Shown here piece after piece: positions 6,083 through 7,756 of a DNA stretch of 7,756 nucleotides. The number at the start of each line of letters is the position of its first letter. Position 1 is the first letter of the stretch. The position numbers and the translations under genes are program-made. A model generated the notes under the pieces. It did not search any database and was not told the origin of the DNA. It saw only the letters and a list, made by a program, of their open reading frames with translations. Source of the DNA: Bacillota bacterium (GTDB taxonomy: Bacteria > Bacillota > Limnochordia > Limnochordales > ZCTH02-B6); the NCBI GenBank assembly GCA_003387805.1, contig QGSR01000082.1, positions 1-7,756 on the forward strand. The letters run 5' to 3'.

Positions 6083-6725
6083 CGATAGTCACCGTCTCCC
6101 GCTTCACGCCCGCAATGCGGTGGGTCAGCTCGCCGATGAGCGCGGCCGCGGCCTGGTCCAGCACCGCGTCCACCACCACGTGGGCGCCCGCAGGGCTCAG
6201 CACCGCCACCGCGTCGTACCCGTGGGCCCGGAGCAGCTGTTCGATTTCCAGCTCCCGTGCCTCCAGCTCCCACAGCGCCAGCAGTTCCTCATGGGCCTCC
6301 CGCCGCCGCGCTTCGCCGGCGGCCGGGTCCAGCGCGGCCGCCTGCAGCAGCTCCGCCTGGCGCGAGCGCAGGCGCTCCCGCTCCAGGCGCAGGTCGTCGA
6401 AAGGATGAGACCGCGGCGGCGCGGAGGCAGGGCCTTCGGCCGCGGCCGGCGGCGCCGGCGTCAAGGAGACGGCGGCCGAGTCGTCCGCCGCCGGGCCCGA
6501 CGCCGCCGCCGGCACGGCCAGTACGTCCGCGTCCGCCGGGGGCGCGACGGCGTCCGTCGCGGCCGGCCCGGGCGGCGCCTCGCCCTCCGGACGCTGCTGC
6601 CACCACGCGGCCAGCGCCAGGAAACCGACGGCCAGCGCCAGCAGCACCGCTTGCCAGGCGCGCCGGGAAAAGGTGACGAAATACACCCGGCCGCCGCTGT
6701 TTTCGCCTCGCACCGCTGCGTTCAT
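6057..6725 (-). CDS. spoIIIAH: Stage III sporulation protein AH
   Basis: The 222-residue product has a short cytoplasmic N-terminus, one membrane helix at about residues 24-42 and a long Ala/Pro-rich linker at about 43-107. The soluble domain begins [20 protein letters not shown], which matches the conserved YR-x-ER-x-R-x-Q pattern of SpoIIIAH. It continues with a charged helix ([20 protein letters not shown]) and a beta-alpha-beta end ([20 protein letters not shown]). SpoIIIAH spans the outer forespore membrane. In Bacillus subtilis it binds forespore SpoIIQ, linking the two membranes and forming the channel. The start is ATG at 6725, preceded by a GGGAG-type ribosome site at good spacing; a later in-frame start before the membrane helix cannot be excluded. 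It lies 73 bases after spoIIIAG. The linker and N-terminus are longer than I would expect for the family. Confidence 0.93.
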   Translation of the reverse strand: MNAAVRGENSGGRVYFVTFSRRAWQAVLLALAVGFLALAAWWQQRPEGEAPPGPAATDAVAPPADADVLAVPAAASGPAADDSAAVSLTPAPPAAAEGPASAPPRSHPFDDLRLERERLRSRQAELLQAAALDPAAGEARRREAHEELLALWELEARELEIEQLLRAHGYDAVAVLSPAGAHVVVDAVLDQAAAALIGELTHRIAGVKRETVTIVDGVSSGR

Positions 6726-6765
6726 CGTCCTCGCTCCCTTCCGTTGAACTTCCCCTGCAGCCGTC

Positions 6766-6787
6766 GGGGCGGGCGCCGTCCCGCCCC
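6766..6787 (-). repeat. GC-only inverted repeat (hairpin) in the spoIIIAG-spoIIIAH gap
   Basis: A perfect 8-bp stem (ggggcggg at 6766-6773 with cccgcccc at 6780-6787) encloses a 6-base loop. It starts 11 bases after the spoIIIAG stop codon. On the transcribed strand no run of U follows it, so it does not look like a classical intrinsic terminator. A role in RNA processing or in adjusting the AG:AH ratio is only a guess. Confidence 0.6.
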
Positions 6788-6798
6788 TTGATGCGTCT

Positions 6799-7413
6799 TT
6801 ACGGCTGCCGCGGCATGACGTACACCCGGTGGGCCGGCAGCCCCAGCAGCGTCATGACCGCGCGCGTGATTTCGTAGCGCCGCCGCGCGTCCCGGGCCGC
6901 ATCGGTAATGACCAGCACCCCGGAAACGACGGGGGCGTGTTCCACCAGCACCACCGGTTCCTCCCGGCGCTGCTGGTCGCTGCGCACCAGCACCGGCTGG
7001 GCCGACCGCCGCTCGTCCAGCACGACGTCCCCGGTGCCCGCCGCGCCGGGAGCACCGCCGGTGCGGCGCTCGGTGGTCACGTGCTCCGCCAGCACTCGCC
7101 GCGGGCCCGTCTCGACGGTGACCGACACGTGCACCGGAGCCGCACCGAAGAGCTGTCCCAGAGCGGCTTCCACCTGTCGCTCCAGCGCCCGCGCGTAGTC
7201 GTCCGCGGCGCCCGCGCCGCGGGCCGCGCCCGCCGCGGGCGCGGCCGGATCCAAGTGCGTTCGCTGGCCCACGTCCCCGGTCGGCCTCGGTCCAAACGTC
7301 AAGAGCACCACGCCTGCTGCCAGCAAAATCAGCAGGTGGCCGAGATAACGGCGCTGCCCGTCGCTCAGCCGCCAGCGCCGCGCCCATCCGCGCAGGGGCT
7401 CCCGTTCCGTCAC
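6799..7413 (-). CDS. spoIIIAG: Stage III sporulation protein AG
   Basis: The 204-residue product has a basic N-terminus, one membrane helix at about residues 24-40, an Ala/Gly-rich linker, and a soluble domain from about residue 71. That domain opens with an amphipathic helix (DDYARALERQVEAALGQLFG), then VHVSVTVETGPRRVLAEHVT, and ends with PVVSGVLVITDAARD and TLLGLPAHRVYVM. This is the characteristic SpoIIIAG arrangement. The insertion at about 105-160 corresponds to the beta-rich part that the family uses in ring assembly. SpoIIIAG forms a large oligomeric ring in the mother-cell membrane facing the intermembrane space, as part of the SpoIIIA-SpoIIQ channel needed for late forespore gene expression. 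The start is GTG at 7413, overlapping the spoIIIAF stop (GTGA), with AAGGAGG at 7423-7429 and a 9-base spacer. Translational coupling to spoIIIAF is likely. Confidence 0.93.
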   Translation of the reverse strand: MTEREPLRGWARRWRLSDGQRRYLGHLLILLAAGVVLLTFGPRPTGDVGQRTHLDPAAPAAGAARGAGAADDYARALERQVEAALGQLFGAAPVHVSVTVETGPRRVLAEHVTTERRTGGAPGAAGTGDVVLDERRSAQPVLVRSDQQRREEPVVLVEHAPVVSGVLVITDAARDARRRYEITRAVMTLLGLPAHRVYVMPRQP

Positions 7414-7756
7414 CGCTGCATGCCTCCTTGCCCACCGTGCTCCGCGGCCCGAACCCGCACCTGTTCGGGCCGGAGGCCGAGGTAGCCGGCGATGAGCCGG
7501 ACGGCTCGATCCGCGTCCACGGGCCCGTCCGCCGGCCCGACGGTCGCGTCGATGCCCTCGATGCCGCCGTCGGGCCGCCAGCGCACGTCCAGCTGCTCGG
7601 GCGCCGCGCCCAAGGCTAGCTCCACCACGCCCGCCACGTGCTCGTAGGCCCGCCGCCGGCCCTCCTCCGCCACCCGCTCCAGCGCCCGCCGGGCCAGGAG
7701 CTCGCCCTCGGCCGCCACGTTCTCCGCCCTGCGGGAAACCGCCGAACCAGTCCGCG
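7410..7756 (-). CDS. spoIIIAF: Stage III sporulation protein AF, C-terminal part (5' end outside window)
   Basis: The frame is open through the right edge, so the gene begins outside the window. About 114 C-terminal codons are visible, ending in TGA. They start with an Arg/Glu/Ala-rich amphipathic helix (LLARRALERVAEEGRRRAYE), followed by a beta-alpha-beta-like soluble domain ending in YLGLRPEQVRV. This fits the ring-building-motif domain at the C-terminus of SpoIIIAF. The two membrane helices expected at the family's N-terminus would lie upstream. The family is part of the SpoIIIA-SpoIIQ channel in the outer forespore membrane. The assignment rests mainly on position, because spoIIIAG follows with a GTGA overlap, plus the C-terminal pattern; SpoIIIAF is poorly conserved in sequence. 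A GTG at 7718 could be mistaken for the start, but it is internal. Expression under sigma-E in the mother cell is inferred from the family. Confidence 0.82.
   Translation of the reverse strand, partial: RTGSAVSRRAENVAAEGELLARRALERVAEEGRRRAYEHVAGVVELALGAAPEQLDVRWRPDGGIEGIDATVGPADGPVDADRAVRLIAGYLGLRPEQVRVRAAEHGGQGGMQR

Noticed and set aside
3653..6088. 811-codon open frame on the plus strand opposite accB, accC and the Asp23-like gene
   Set aside because: The translation is rich in His, Arg, Gly and Asp with no family resemblance, and it lies antisense to clearly conserved genes. It is a by-product of GC-rich third codon positions.
6766..6787. Intrinsic terminator between spoIIIAG and spoIIIAH
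   Set aside because: The stem is strong but has no U-tract after it on the transcribed strand, and both genes belong to one known operon.
1..7756. A mobile element, defence system or other accessory cassette
   Set aside because: Every gene but the miniprotein belongs to a conserved chromosomal neighbourhood, and there are no transposase, integrase, toxin-antitoxin or direct-repeat signals.

Overview
This window looks like a stretch of chromosome from a very GC-rich, endospore-forming member of the Bacillota (Firmicutes). Three things point there: the sporulation genes spoIIIAF-AG-AH, the gene order spoIIIA / accBC / asp23 / nusB / xseA that is typical of Clostridia and related spore formers, and strong G/C bias at third codon positions. 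Lineages such as Symbiobacterium, Thermaerobacter or Limnochordia would fit, but the genus cannot be fixed from this sequence. All convincing genes lie on the minus strand, so transcription runs from position 7756 towards position 1. Both end genes are cut by the window edges.

Layout in the order of transcription. (1) 7756-6057: the tail of the spoIIIA operon. It holds the C-terminal part of SpoIIIAF, then SpoIIIAG and SpoIIIAH, which are ring-forming parts of the mother-cell-to-forespore channel. (2) 6022-4190: accB and accC, the biotin carrier and biotin carboxylase subunits of acetyl-CoA carboxylase. A plausible housekeeping promoter overlaps the end of spoIIIAH. (3) 4168-2997: an envelope cluster of a soluble Asp23/YqhY-like protein, a membrane-anchored AmaP-like protein with its own Asp23-type domain, and a small DUF2273 membrane protein. 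(4) 2984-2571: the antitermination factor nusB. (5) 2574-1483: a divergent TsaD/Kae1-family paralog of unknown function. (6) 1372-1202: an unrecognised two-helix membrane miniprotein whose start codon lies inside a predicted hairpin. (7) 1173-1: xseA, the large subunit of exonuclease VII, lacking only its last residues.

The genes are packed tightly. Stop/start overlaps occur at spoIIIAF-spoIIIAG (GTGA) and nusB-tsaD-like (ATGA), and most other gaps are 4-34 bases. This suggests one or two long transcripts. The two larger gaps (6726-6798 and 1373-1482) both contain strong inverted repeats without a T-tract. No stretch over 300 bases lacks a gene. I saw no tRNA, rRNA, CRISPR array, insertion sequence or phage gene.

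Overall this is a conserved housekeeping and sporulation locus. The least understood parts are the TsaD-like paralog, the miniprotein with its start-site hairpin, and the Asp23/AmaP/DUF2273 cluster between fatty-acid synthesis and nusB.
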